Shown here one piece after another: positions 8,262 to 16,664 of a stretch of 64,000 nucleotides of DNA. The stretch's first letter is position 1. Each line of letters opens with the position of its first letter. The stretch lies in assembly GCF_013155365.1 (NCBI RefSeq), contig NZ_JABJRA010000006.1, positions 1 to 64,000 of the forward strand, given 5' to 3'. This DNA is from Nocardioides sp. zg-DK7169. GTDB taxonomy: Bacteria > Actinomycetota > Actinomycetes > Propionibacteriales > Nocardioidaceae. A model generated the notes under the pieces. That model had not been told where the DNA came from, searched no databases, and worked only from the letters and a program-made list of their open reading frames with translations. The translations under genes were made by a program, and so were the position numbers.

Positions 8262-8693
8262 GTGACCGAGGAGCTGCGCGACCGGCTGCGGGGGAAGGGC
8301 TACCGGCTCACCCCCCAGCGCGAGCTGATCCTGCGCGCCGTCGAGAAGTTGCGCCACGCCACCCCCGACGAGGTGTACGCCGAGGTCCAGGCCGCCTCCA
8401 GCGCCGTCAACCGCTCCACCGTCTACCGCACCCTCGAGGTCCTCGAGGAGCTCGGGTTGGTGCGCCACGCCCACATCACCGACCGGGCGCCGACCTACCA
8501 CGCGGTCGGCGACCACGAGCACTTCCACCTGGTGTGCCGGAATTGCCAGGGCGTCACCTCGGTTGACCCCGACGTGATCGCGCCCGCGATCGAGGCGCTG
8601 CGCGCCAGCCACGGCTTCGCACCCGACGTGGGCCACCTGACCGTGTTCGGCACCTGCGCCGACTGCCAGTCCACCGCTAAGGACCTCCCGTGA
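8262..8693 (+). CDS. Fur-family transcriptional regulator
   Basis: A 143-residue metal-responsive repressor. The winged helix at residues 1-80 contains RLTPQRELILRAVEKLRHATPDEVYAEV and the recognition helix NRSTVYRTLEVLEELGLV. The dimerisation domain has HEHFHLVCRNCQG (regulatory His cluster and first CxxC) and CADC near the C-terminus, giving a structural zinc site. Start GTG 8262; the last 4 nt overlap ygfZ (GTGA). Which metal it senses (iron, zinc, nickel) cannot be decided by eye. Adjacency to a heme protein and an iron-sulfur factor favours an iron or redox theme. Confidence 0.88.
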   Translation: MTEELRDRLRGKGYRLTPQRELILRAVEKLRHATPDEVYAEVQAASSAVNRSTVYRTLEVLEELGLVRHAHITDRAPTYHAVGDHEHFHLVCRNCQGVTSVDPDVIAPAIEALRASHGFAPDVGHLTVFGTCADCQSTAKDLP

Positions 8694-9664
8694 CCAGCTC
8701 CCGCCCCGCCAGCCCGCTGCTCGCCCTGCCCGGCGCCGTCGCCGGCAACGGCCCCGACGCCCCGGTCGCCGCCCACTACGGCAGCCTCTACGGCGAGCAG
8801 CGCACGCTCGAGGCCGGCGAGGGCTTCGTCGACCTGTCCCACCGCGACGTGGTGCGCATCAGCGGCCCGGACCGGCTGACCTGGCTGCACTCGCTGACCA
8901 CACAGTTCCTCGAGGGGCTCGTCCCGAGCCGCTGGACCGGGGCGCTGATCCTCAGCCCGCAGGGCCACATCGAGCACGGCTTCGTCGGCATCGACGACGG
9001 CGAGACCTTCATCGCCCACACCGAGCCCGGCGCCGGCGCCGCCCTGGCCGGCTTCCTGGACCGGATGCGGTTCATGATGCGCGTCGAGGTCACCGACGTC
9101 AGCGATGAGCTGGCGGTCACCTGGCGTCCGAGCCGCGCCGGTGAGGACGCCGGCTGGTACGACGCCTACGAGCTGGTCCCGCGTGAGCAGCTCACGGCCT
9201 ACGCCGAGGCGGCCGGCCCGGCCGCCGGCACCTGGGCCTTCGAGGCGCTGCGGATCGCACGGGGCGAGCCGCGGATCGGCGCCGACACCGACACCCGCAC
9301 CATCCCCAACGAGGTCGGCCTGATCGGCCCCGCGGTGCACCTGGACAAGGGCTGCTACCGCGGCCAGGAGACGGTGGCCCGGGTGCACACCCTGGGCCGC
9401 CCGCCGCGCCGGCTCACGCTGCTGCACCTCGACGGCTCCGAGAACGTGCTCCCCGAGGTCGGGGCGGACCTCACCAACGACGACGGCAAGGTCGTCGGCC
9501 GGGTCGGCAGCTCCGCGCGCCACCACGAGCTCGGCCCGATCGCGCTCGCGCTGGTCAAGCGCAACGTCCCCCTCGACGCCCAGCTGCTCGCCGGCGGGCT
9601 CGCGGCGGCCCAGGAGGTCGTGGTCGACCCCGAGGTCGGTCTGCACGTCCGCCCGCTGCGCTGA
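8690..9664 (+). CDS. ygfZ: Folate-binding protein YgfZ
   Basis: A 324-residue GcvT-like protein that uses tetrahydrofolate to help maintain iron-sulfur enzymes such as MiaB. The diagnostic KGCYRGQE motif is present near residue 220, and VVRISGPDRLTWLHSLTTQ is the usual N-terminal block. It overlaps the fur gene by 4 nt, so translation is coupled. The stop is followed by a short hairpin at 9669-9685. Confidence 0.92.
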   Translation: MTSSRPASPLLALPGAVAGNGPDAPVAAHYGSLYGEQRTLEAGEGFVDLSHRDVVRISGPDRLTWLHSLTTQFLEGLVPSRWTGALILSPQGHIEHGFVGIDDGETFIAHTEPGAGAALAGFLDRMRFMMRVEVTDVSDELAVTWRPSRAGEDAGWYDAYELVPREQLTAYAEAAGPAAGTWAFEALRIARGEPRIGADTDTRTIPNEVGLIGPAVHLDKGCYRGQETVARVHTLGRPPRRLTLLHLDGSENVLPEVGADLTNDDGKVVGRVGSSARHHELGPIALALVKRNVPLDAQLLAGGLAAAQEVVVDPEVGLHVRPLR

Positions 9665-9668
9665 CCTT

Positions 9669-9685
9669 GCCGGCCGATGGCCGGC
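9669..9685 (+). terminator. Hairpin after ygfZ
   Basis: A perfect 7-bp stem GCCGGCC / GGCCGGC with loop GAT starts 4 nt after the ygfZ stop. It lies between ygfZ and the convergent 57-residue gene. Confidence 0.5.
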
Positions 9686-9702
9686 GGACACGATGGCGGG
9701 GA

Positions 9703-9876
9703 TCAGGCCGGACGGGCGGCGCGCAGGCGGTCGAGGGCGTCCTCGAGGTCGGCGCGGTGCGGGATCCAGCCGCGGGCCAGCTCCGCGGCGAACAGGGCCG
9801 TGAGCGCCTCGAGCTCGCTCGCGGTCACGAGGTGCTTGACGGTGAACTCCTGCGGTGTGCTGTGGATCAGCGCCAT
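9703..9876 (-). CDS. Small helical protein, 57 residues
   Basis: Reads MALIHSTPQEFTVKHLVTAS, then ELEALTALFAAELARGWIPH and RADLEDALDRLRAARPA: soluble and mostly helical, with no Cys and no membrane segment. A good ribosome site (GGGGAGGACC directly before the ATG at 9876) supports it as a gene despite its length. A strong hairpin at 9903-9933 lies just upstream, so expression probably needs its own promoter or read-through. No family was recognised. Confidence 0.6.
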   Translation of the reverse strand: MALIHSTPQEFTVKHLVTASELEALTALFAAELARGWIPHRADLEDALDRLRAARPA

Positions 9877-9902
9877 CGGTCCTCCCCAGGTCCGGATGCC
9901 AA

Positions 9903-9933
9903 GACGCCCCGCCTGGCGTACAGGCGGGGCGTC
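9903..9933 (-). terminator. Strong 13-bp hairpin upstream of the 57-residue gene
   Basis: A perfect 13-bp inverted repeat (GACGCCCCGCCTG with CAGGCGGGGCGTC) with a 5-nt loop, GCGTA. It lies downstream of the minus-strand 65-residue gene and mini-ORF, and upstream of the 57-residue gene. It is either their terminator or an attenuator. Confidence 0.7.
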
Positions 9934-9944
9934 AACCCACGTCG

Positions 9945-10004
9945 CTACCTCAGAAGGCCCTCCAGCGACGTGAGGGTGCGGCGCTGCCAGTACACGCCAC
10001 GCAT
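9945..10004 (-). CDS. Possible 19-residue mini-ORF ahead of the hairpin
   Basis: MRGVYWQRRTLTSLEGLLR, ending 12 nt before the 13-bp hairpin. It could be a leader peptide, since a mini-ORF followed by a hairpin then a gene is the attenuator layout. It has no run of a single amino acid, no clear ribosome site and only TATGAC upstream, so it may be chance. Confidence 0.2.
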   Translation of the reverse strand: MRGVYWQRRTLTSLEGLLR

Positions 10005-10015
10005 GTGAGTCGCGT

Positions 10016-10035
10016 CATACCCCAGATTGGGTATG
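10016..10035. promoter_or_regulatory. Inverted repeat CATACCC-N6-GGGTATG
   Basis: A perfect 7-bp inverted repeat spaced by CAGATT, 27 nt downstream of the minus-strand gene ending at 10062 and just upstream of the mini-ORF. It could be an operator or an RNA hairpin; no binding protein is suggested. Confidence 0.4.
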
Positions 10036-10061
10036 TCGGTCGCTCGGCAACCGGGTCGGGG

Positions 10062-10259
10062 TCAGACGACGGTGAGCGCGCGATACACCAGCACCGCGGT
10101 GATCACCAGCAGCACCGCCAGCGCGGCGAGCTGGACGGTGCGAATGACCTGGTGCTCGACGTTGGGGTGCTGGCGCAGGTGGCGCCAGCGGCGCCGCATC
10201 GTCATCCGGCGCTGTGGTGCCGGCGTGGACAGGTGGTCGCGGCTGCGCAGATCGTTCAT
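10062..10259 (-). CDS. Small single-pass membrane protein, 65 residues
   Basis: The N-terminal half is soluble and basic (RRMTMRRRWRHLRQHPNVEHQ); the C-terminal half is one membrane helix (VQLAALAVLLVITAVLVYRAL). With a basic N-terminus it should be N-in. ATG 10259 has a good ribosome site (GGGAGACC). A longer version from GTG 10373, close to TATCGT at 10390-10385, is possible but adds a Pro-rich, non-conserved-looking segment. It lies downstream of glnR on the same strand. Function unknown. Confidence 0.55.
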   Translation of the reverse strand: MNDLRSRDHLSTPAPQRRMTMRRRWRHLRQHPNVEHQVIRTVQLAALAVLLVITAVLVYRALTVV

Positions 10260-10431
10260 GGTCTCCCTCGATGCTGGGCCGAGATGGGTGGCGAGAGCAC
10301 CAGCGCACACCCGGGGCACGGCATCCGGGGTCGCGGACGGGACCGGCCGCCGGTTTCCCCACGACAGCGACACGCTCCGGGAAGACGATAGGGAGTGCCG
10401 CTGGCGCGGGACGGGGGATCGCGGAACTGGC

Positions 10432-10447
10432 GTCCGGCTGGCCGGAC
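10432..10447 (-). terminator. Short hairpin after glnR
   Basis: A 6-bp stem GTCCGG / CCGGAC with loop CTGG, 12 nt past the glnR stop. The stem is modest, so this is a weak call. Confidence 0.35.
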
Positions 10448-10458
10448 CGGTCCAGACC

Positions 10459-11199
10459 TCAGACCCGTTCGTCGACGGCGTCGTCGGCAGACGCGGCCGC
10501 TGGGGGCGCGTCCTTCTCCTTGGTCGGCAGCACGAAGCGATAGCCGACGTTGCGGACGGTGCCGATCAGCGTCTCGTTCTCGGGGCCGAGCTTGGCGCGC
10601 AGCCGGCGCACGTGGACGTCGACGGTGCGGGTGCCACCGAAGTAGTCGTAGCCCCACACCTCCTGGAGCAGCTGCTGGCGGCTGAAGACCCGACCCGGGT
10701 GCTGGGCCAGGAACTTCAGCAGCTCGAACTCCTTGAACGTCAGGTCAAGGGACCGCCCGCCGATCTTCGCGGTGTACGTCGCGTCGTCGACGACCACCTC
10801 GCCGGAGCGGATCACGTGGGCGTCGGGGTCCGCGGCCTCGCGCTGCGCCGCCATCCGGCCGACGGCGAGCTTGATGCGCGCCTCCAGCTCGGCCGGCCCG
10901 CAGGTGTGCAGGACGACGTCGTCCATGCCCCAGTCGTGGGTGACCACCGACAGGCCGCCCTCGGTGACGATCAGCAGCACCGGGACGTCGGTGCCGGTGG
11001 TGCGGATCAACCGGCACAGGTCGCGGGCCTGCGCGAGGTCCTGCCGCCCGTCCACGAGCAGCAGGTCGGAGTCGGGCGCCTCGAGCAGGGCGCTGCCCTC
11101 GGCGGGCAGGATCTTGACCTGGTGGGGGAGCAACGAGAGGCCGGGCAGCACGCCGGAGGACGGCTGCAGGGCGCTGGTGAGGAGCAGGAGTGTGCTCAC
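10459..11199 (-). CDS. glnR: GlnR-type orphan response regulator
   Basis: A 246-residue OmpR-fold activator/repressor of nitrogen metabolism. The receiver-like domain (residues 1-120) lacks the usual N-terminal acidic pair (it begins [20 protein letters not shown]) but keeps [20 protein letters not shown], as in GlnR proteins that work without phosphorylation. The winged helix (about 125-225) is intact, with [35 protein letters not shown] and TVRNVGYRF. The Ala/Asp-rich tail is variable. It lies beside a MoaD-like gene and near mshD, as in mycobacteria. It is divergent from the MoaD gene, with a 108-bp shared promoter region. Confidence 0.82.
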   Translation of the reverse strand: MSTLLLLTSALQPSSGVLPGLSLLPHQVKILPAEGSALLEAPDSDLLLVDGRQDLAQARDLCRLIRTTGTDVPVLLIVTEGGLSVVTHDWGMDDVVLHTCGPAELEARIKLAVGRMAAQREAADPDAHVIRSGEVVVDDATYTAKIGGRSLDLTFKEFELLKFLAQHPGRVFSRQQLLQEVWGYDYFGGTRTVDVHVRRLRAKLGPENETLIGTVRNVGYRFVLPTKEKDAPPAAASADDAVDERV

Positions 11200-11307
11200 A
11201 GTGGTCTCCTCCCGAGGGGGGCAGGGGACCGAAACGCAACGCTGGGCTCCGGCCTGTTAACCGGGGAGTTTAGGTAACGTCACAGACATGGTGGAAGGTG
11301 CCCGCTG

Positions 11308-11583
11308 GTGAATGAGACGCAGGTCATCCGGATCAGGTACTGGGCGGCGGCCCGCGCGGCCGCCGGGGTGGCCGAGGAGCAGGTGCCGGTCGACGGCCCG
11401 GTCCGCCTCGGCGATCTGGTGCGCACGGTGCTCGCGCGCCACGAGGACAGCCGCTTGGGCGACGTCATCGCCTCCTGCTCGGTGCTGCTGGGCGAGCAGC
11501 CGGTGAGCACCCGGGACCCCGACGAGGTCGTCGTGCCGCCCGGCTCGTCGGTGGAGTTCCTGCCGCCGTTCGCCGGGGGATGA
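11308..11583 (+). CDS. MoaD/ThiS-family sulfur-carrier protein
   Basis: A 91-residue ubiquitin-like protein ending PPFAGG. The terminal Gly-Gly is the site of thiocarboxylation in MoaD and ThiS, and VPPGSSVEFLPPF is the MoaD-like last strand. It could serve molybdopterin synthase or another sulfur pathway; no moaE or thi genes are nearby. Start GTG 11308; GGAAGG lies 10 nt upstream. It is divergent from glnR. Confidence 0.8.
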   Translation: MNETQVIRIRYWAAARAAAGVAEEQVPVDGPVRLGDLVRTVLARHEDSRLGDVIASCSVLLGEQPVSTRDPDEVVVPPGSSVEFLPPFAGG

Positions 11584-11749
11584 GCCGCGAGGGCTGCCGC
11601 GTGACGTGGGTCTCGGGCTCCCCGCGGGGTGTCACCGAGCCGTAACAGTTCGAAACATTCGAGGACGTCGGCGCTCCTACGGTGCGGTCTCCCGCATCCC
11701 TCCGCCGCCGTTCGGGCGCTCGGTGGAGGCAGTCCTCGAGGAGTGCCCC

Positions 11750-14700
11750 TTGCACAACTATCTGCGCCGACGCGCATCGGTCGGCCTGTCCGCCGCGCTG
11801 CTCGCCGGCTCCCTGGCCGGCATGGCGCTGGCCCCGGCCGCCTCGGCCGCCGACCCCGTCCTCGCCTCCGGATCCGACTGGAACGTCGTCTCGGCGCCCG
11901 GTGGCTACCTCGTCACCGTCGAGCTCGACGAGCCGCTGCCGATGCGCTCGGACGCCCCGACCATCGTCGTCGACGGCGAGGCCGTCGGTGCGGCCGTCGA
12001 GTCCGCCGACGGTCTCTCGCTGACCGCGTTCACCTCCGACCCGGCGGTCGCCGGCGCCGAGAGCGCCGAGGCCGGCTGGTCCAGCCAGTCCGTCCCGGGC
12101 TCCTCCGCTCCGGACCGCGCGGTCGAGGTGCCCGACGCGCCGGCGCCGTCGGAGATCTCCGCCGACCCCGCCGCCAAGGGCAGCTACGCCTGGACCGAGT
12201 CGATCTACAAGTTCGGCGACCAGGCGATCGACCTGGCCGCCATCGGCGGTGTCCGCGGCGAGCTCGAGGGCAAGGTCTACCTGCCCACCACCGGCGGGCC
12301 CCGGCCCACCGTGCTGCTGCTGCACGGGCGCCACACCTCCTGCTACGGCACCGGCCCGACGCACAACAACCGCTGGCCGTGCGCCACCGCCCCGGACAAC
12401 GAGCTGCGGATGTCGATCCCCAGCTACGCCGGCTACGACGGCACCGCGCAGGCGCTGGCCAGCCACGGCTACGCCGTCGTCTCGATCTCGGCCAACGCCA
12501 TCAACTCCAACGACAACCAGCTCGCCGCCGACCGCGGCGCGGTCGCCCGCGGCCAGCTGCTCCTCGACACCCTGGAGATGCTGCGCAAGGCCAACGCCGG
12601 CGAGAAGGTCGCCTTCCACGACGAGTGGACCGACCGCACCCTGACCCTCGACGAGGCGCTCGTCGAGGGCGCGCGCTCGTATGAGCTGCGCCGCGAGGGC
12701 TTCGTCAACGGCGCCCCCGACCTCGACCAGGTCACCGCCGCCGACCTCGTCGGCCGCTTCGACCTCAGCTCGATCGGCATGATGGGCCACTCCCGCGGCG
12801 GCGAGGGCGTCACCGCGGCGGCCACCCTCAACCAGGGCCTCGACACGCCGTGGGCGATCGAGTCGATCCTGCCGCTCGCACCGGTCGACTTCGGCCGGAT
12901 GACGGTGCCCAACGTCCCGATGAACGTGGTCCTGCCCTACTGCGACGGCGACGTCTCCAACCAGCAGGGCCAGCACATGCTCGACGACTCGCGCTACGCC
13001 TTCGGCGACGACGTGCTGCGCTCGGGCACCTGGGTGATGGGCGCCAACCACAACTTCTTCAACACCGCCTGGACCCCGGGTGAGTACAAGTACAGCGTCA
13101 GCGACGACTGGAGCAACAGCGCCGCGCGGCGCACCGAGGCCATCTGCGGCACCGACCCGTCGGTCGCCGGCACCTCGATCCGCCTCTCGCCGTCCGAGCA
13201 GTACGAGCTCGGCAACGCCTACATGACCGCCTGGTTCCGCGCCACCCTCGGCGGGGAGGAGCGCTTCCTGCCGCTCTTCGACGGCTCCGGCACGGTCCCG
13301 GCCTCGCTCGACGGCGCCGACGTGCGCACCGTCGCCACCGCGCCCTCCTCGGCGCGCTCGACCATCGCCTCCTTCGAGAAGGCCTCCTCGCTGGTGCGCC
13401 CGGTCGGCAGCGCCACCGCCGCGCCGTGCGCCAGCATGGGCGCGCGCACCACGGTGCAGTCGCTCGCCGCGTGCAGCACCTCCCTGGCCTCCGCCCAGCT
13501 GCCGCACTGGACCCCCGCCACCAACGGCGGCAACGTGCCGGCCACCCCGGTGACCCGGTTCTCGTGGACCGGCGCCAACGGCCAGCTGCGCGTCAGCGTC
13601 CCGGCCGCGCGCCGTGACGCCGGTGCCTACGACCGCCTCTCGGTCAAGCTGGCCGCCGACGAGACCGTCGAGACCGCCACCGACCTGGTGCTCTCGGTCG
13701 TCGACGGGGCGGGCAGGACCTTCAGCGCCCCGGTCTCCGAGCTCAACCCCTACGCCCTGGTGCGGATGCCGACCTCCACCAGCAGCGCCGCCACGTCGAC
13801 GCTGAAGAAGATCGTGCTCCAGCAGGTCAACGTCGCGACCGCCGACCTCGCGGCCGCCGGTCTCGACGTGGCCAACCTGCGCGAGGTCCGCTTCGCCGCG
13901 GCCCCCGGCGCCGAGCAGGGCGCGGCGTACCTCTCCGACCTCGCCTTCGAGAGCTCCTCCGTGGGCACGCCCACCGTGAAGCGCGAGCCGGTGCTCGGCG
14001 TCTTCGCCCCCGGCGTGGACGAGGGCAACGCCCCCGGCACCTACGACATCGCCGTGCACCTCGACGCCCCGGCGTCGGCCCCGGTCACCGGCTACGTCTC
14101 GCTGCTCGGCTCGGCCACCAGCCGCGCCGCCGCCGCGATGGAGAAGGTCACCTTCGCCCCCGGCGAGACCTGCAAGGTCGTCACCGCGCCGCTGCCCGGC
14201 GACACGGACGCGAGCAGCACCAACGGCACCTCCGTCACCGCCAGCGTCATCAACACCGCCAACGCGGTGATGGGCCACGACGCCATCGTCTTCACCACCA
14301 TCCGTGAGGACGACGGCGTCACCGGCAGCGCCACCGAGCTCCCCGCCTTCGGCGAGCCCGGCGACGTCTGCGCCGAGCTGGCGGCCGTCCAGGCGGGCGG
14401 CACCGTCACCGCGCCCGAGGCCTTCACCCCGGGCACCGAGGCCGGGCTCAGCGCCGCGGGCTTCCGCGCCGGTGAGGCCGTCACCTTCGCCGCCGATGGC
14501 CTGGAGCCGGTGACCGTCGTCGCCGACGCCAGCGGCACGGCCACCGCGAGCCTGACCGTGCCCGAGGACGACACCCGTCGCCTCGTCCCGGTCACCGCCA
14601 CCGGCGCGGCCACCGGCCGCATCGCCACCGGCGAGCTCGCCCGGGTCAAGCGGGTCGCCACGATCGCGGTCGAGCTCGACGCCGCGAGCAACGTGTTCGG

Positions 14701-15220
14701 CGCCGCCAGCACGGTCACCGCCCGCGTCGAGGAGACGTCCGGCGAGGTCGAGTTCGGCTACGGCGACACCACTGTCGCGGTGCCGGTCGACGCCTCCGGC
14801 GTGGCCACGCACGCCCTCCCGGCGTCGCTCCCGGCCGGTCGCCACACGATCACCGCGCGCTACCTCGGCACCGACGAGACGGCGGCCACCGAGACCGTCA
14901 GCACGACCTACCGGGTGACCAGGAAGGCGACCACCACGTCGCTCAAGGTCGCCAAGCAGGTCCGCAAGGGCGCCAAGCTCCAGGTGACGGTCAAGGTCGG
15001 CGGCAAGGTCGCCCAGACCGCGGTCACCGGCAAGGTCCGCCTCAAGGTCGCCGGCGCCGCGTCGACGACCCGCACCGCCAAGGTCGGCCCCGCCGGCACC
15101 GTCCGCTTCACCCTCGTCGCCCCGCGACGTGGCGCGAAGCTGACGCTCACCGCCCGTCACCTCGGTGGCGGCAGCTACGCCGGCAGTGCGTCGAAGACGG
15201 TCCGCGTGACGCTGCGCTGA
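11750..15220 (+). CDS. Large secreted alpha/beta hydrolase with Ig-like repeats
   Basis: 1156 residues. TTG 11750 is chosen because AGGAG sits 6 nt upstream and it starts a clean signal peptide (HNYLRRRASVGLSAALLAG, cut near APAASA-ADP); earlier in-frame starts would bury the signal. The hydrolase domain spans about 130-520, with TVLLLHGRHTSC (oxyanion strand), GMMGHSRGGEG (nucleophile Ser348), YCDGDV (Asp399) and GANHNFF (His434). The C-terminal 600 residues are beta-rich, ending in Ig-like repeats (KATTTSLKVAKQVRKGAKLQ; ARHLGGGSYAGSASKTVRV), probably for wall or matrix attachment. It appears to be a single-gene unit with a strong terminator. Natural substrate unknown. Confidence 0.8.
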   Translation: MHNYLRRRASVGLSAALLAGSLAGMALAPAASAADPVLASGSDWNVVSAPGGYLVTVELDEPLPMRSDAPTIVVDGEAVGAAVESADGLSLTAFTSDPAVAGAESAEAGWSSQSVPGSSAPDRAVEVPDAPAPSEISADPAAKGSYAWTESIYKFGDQAIDLAAIGGVRGELEGKVYLPTTGGPRPTVLLLHGRHTSCYGTGPTHNNRWPCATAPDNELRMSIPSYAGYDGTAQALASHGYAVVSISANAINSNDNQLAADRGAVARGQLLLDTLEMLRKANAGEKVAFHDEWTDRTLTLDEALVEGARSYELRREGFVNGAPDLDQVTAADLVGRFDLSSIGMMGHSRGGEGVTAAATLNQGLDTPWAIESILPLAPVDFGRMTVPNVPMNVVLPYCDGDVSNQQGQHMLDDSRYAFGDDVLRSGTWVMGANHNFFNTAWTPGEYKYSVSDDWSNSAARRTEAICGTDPSVAGTSIRLSPSEQYELGNAYMTAWFRATLGGEERFLPLFDGSGTVPASLDGADVRTVATAPSSARSTIASFEKASSLVRPVGSATAAPCASMGARTTVQSLAACSTSLASAQLPHWTPATNGGNVPATPVTRFSWTGANGQLRVSVPAARRDAGAYDRLSVKLAADETVETATDLVLSVVDGAGRTFSAPVSELNPYALVRMPTSTSSAATSTLKKIVLQQVNVATADLAAAGLDVANLREVRFAAAPGAEQGAAYLSDLAFESSSVGTPTVKREPVLGVFAPGVDEGNAPGTYDIAVHLDAPASAPVTGYVSLLGSATSRAAAAMEKVTFAPGETCKVVTAPLPGDTDASSTNGTSVTASVINTANAVMGHDAIVFTTIREDDGVTGSATELPAFGEPGDVCAELAAVQAGGTVTAPEAFTPGTEAGLSAAGFRAGEAVTFAADGLEPVTVVADASGTATASLTVPEDDTRRLVPVTATGAATGRIATGELARVKRVATIAVELDAASNVFGAASTVTARVEETSGEVEFGYGDTTVAVPVDASGVATHALPASLPAGRHTITARYLGTDETAATETVSTTYRVTRKATTTSLKVAKQVRKGAKLQVTVKVGGKVAQTAVTGKVRLKVAGAASTTRTAKVGPAGTVRFTLVAPRRGAKLTLTARHLGGGSYAGSASKTVRVTLR

Positions 15221-15263
15221 TCAACGCGTGACCACCGGGGCCCGCGCGCCCCGTGCAGCACCG

Positions 15264-15296
15264 CGAGGGCGGGAGATCACCGATCTCCCGCCCTCG
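15264..15296 (+). terminator. Strong terminator of the secreted hydrolase gene
   Basis: A perfect 15-bp inverted repeat (CGAGGGCGGGAGATC and its complement) with a 3-nt loop, ACC, 44 nt after the stop. Confidence 0.8.
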
Positions 15297-15325
15297 TCGT
15301 ACGTCGTGGCCGGCGGCGTCGCTGA

Positions 15326-15529
15326 TCAGCGGGGACGCGCCAGGACGGCGCAGGCGGCCACCCCGAGGCCCCAGAACCCGAAGACGGGGAGGTCGCCGAC
15401 GTTGATGCCGTGCCCGGGAGCCACCGGGAAGAGGGTGCGGCCCGACCAGGGCCCGTGCCCGGCGATCAGCAGCACGGCGAGCGCGGTGAGACAGAGCGCG
15501 GCGACGAGGGCGAGGGTCATCCGCAGCAC
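15326..15529 (-). CDS. Small membrane protein, 67 residues
   Basis: Two hydrophobic segments (LALVAALCLTALAVLLIAG and DLPVFGFWGLGVAACAVLA) flank a loop with GPWSGRTLFPVAPGHGINVG, so probably two membrane passes. GTG 15529 is preferred over ATG 15520 because TACGAT at 15541-15536 ends six bases upstream, the leaderless spacing. It is convergent with the secreted hydrolase and divergent from the thioredoxin gene. No family recognised. Confidence 0.6.
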   Translation of the reverse strand: MLRMTLALVAALCLTALAVLLIAGHGPWSGRTLFPVAPGHGINVGDLPVFGFWGLGVAACAVLARPR

Positions 15530-15535
15530 CCGCTC

Positions 15536-15541
15536 ATCGTA
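15536..15541 (-). promoter_or_regulatory. -10 element of the 67-residue gene (leaderless)
   Basis: TACGAT on the minus strand, then six bases and GTG 15529. Confidence 0.5.
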
Positions 15542-15752
15542 GGCGCGCGATGCGCCGGAATGTGCGGGTCTCCGCGCGGGTTGGACCTTCGTGACCCCCG
15601 GCATCTGGATCGCGCTCGGCGCGCTCGTGCTCGCCCTCTCCTTCGGTGCCTACCGCGCGCGCACCGACGGCCGATTCCGTGCCGCGCGCCGAAGCACGGA
15701 GGGGGAGCCCGGGACTGCCCCCGCTTTGGTTGACGCGTAGCGGTTGGGGTGT

Positions 15753-16664
15753 TCAGGCCGCGTCTGCGGCTGCGTAGATCATCTCAAACTCAACGGGCGT
15801 GAGCCTGCCAAGTCCTCGCTGTCGTCGGCGGCGGTTGTACTTCGTTTCGATCCAGCGGACCATCTCGAGCCGCAACTCGTCGCGGGTGTCCCAGCGGCGG
15901 GTGTTGAGCACGTTCTTCTGCAGGAGTGCGAAGAAGCTCTCCATGCTGGCGTTGTCACCGGCCCCGTAGGAGCGGCCCATCGACCCGACCAGGCCGTTGT
16001 TGGCCAGGAGCTGCTGGGTGCGTTTGGCGCGAAACTGACCGCCTCTGTCCGAGTGGCACACCGTGCCGACTGGTGAGCGAAGCGCGATCGCGTTCCGCAT
16101 CGCAGCCTGCGCCAGCGACGACTTCATTCGCAAGTCGATCGAGTAGCCGACGATCTTGTTGGAGAAGACGTCCTTGATCGCGCAGATGTAGAGCTTGCCT
16201 TCACGCGTGGGGTGTTCTGAGATGTCCCAGAGCCACACCTTGTTCGGGCCGTCGGCGACGAACTCGTGCCGGATCACGCCGTGCTCATCAACGACCGCGA
16301 GCAGGTCGTCGTGCGGGGCCGGGCCCGTCGAGCCGGGCTTGGACCGTTTCTTGTGATGGCTGGCGGTGATTCCGGCGATGCGGCAGAGCCGATGCACGCG
16401 GTTCTCACCAACCTTGATGCCGTGCTCGTCGGCCAGCTCGTCGGTAAGGAACCGGTAGCCGAGCGTGGCGTCGTCTTCGTGGATGTCGTAGAGGACGTCG
16501 ATGACGTGGGCGTCGTCCCAGTCACGTTGGGACACGGGATCCTTGAGCCACTTGTAGTACCCCTGGGTCGTCAGACCCAGGACCCTGCACGCCACCGCGA
16601 CCGGCACCCTGATCGGGGCACCGGCCGCGGCCATTTCGCGGACGAGCGGGAATACTATTTTCCC
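15753..16664 (-). CDS. IS3-family transposase OrfB (DDE integrase domain)
   Basis: Catalytic part of the transposase, made as an OrfAB fusion by -1 frameshifting. An N-terminal HTH_21-like region (VACRVLGLTTQGYYKWLKD) and the helix DDATLGYRFLTDELADEHGI are followed by the RNase-H-fold core. The likely DDE residues are in VWLWDISEH, VCHSDRGGQF and NASMESFFALLQKN. The end (RRRRQRGLGRLTPVEFE) is typical of the family. ATG 16634 could also start OrfB alone. No internal stop is seen, so the element looks functional. Confidence 0.92.
   Translation of the reverse strand, partial: GKIVFPLVREMAAAGAPIRVPVAVACRVLGLTTQGYYKWLKDPVSQRDWDDAHVIDVLYDIHEDDATLGYRFLTDELADEHGIKVGENRVHRLCRIAGITASHHKKRSKPGSTGPAPHDDLLAVVDEHGVIRHEFVADGPNKVWLWDISEHPTREGKLYICAIKDVFSNKIVGYSIDLRMKSSLAQAAMRNAIALRSPVGTVCHSDRGGQFRAKRTQQLLANNGLVGSMGRSYGAGDNASMESFFALLQKNVLNTRRWDTRDELRLEMVRWIETKYNRRRRQRGLGRLTPVEFEMIYAAADAA

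Noticed and set aside
11231..11278. GAAAC, GTTAAC and GTAAC in the glnR-moaD gap as GlnR boxes
   Set aside because: Spacings do not fit the a-site/b-site pattern, so autoregulation by GlnR is not claimed.
11465..15160. 1231-codon open frame antisense to the secreted hydrolase
   Set aside because: Composition is Gly/Ala/Arg/Val/Asp with no domain; it is the GC3-driven shadow of a gene with a signal peptide, triad and terminator.
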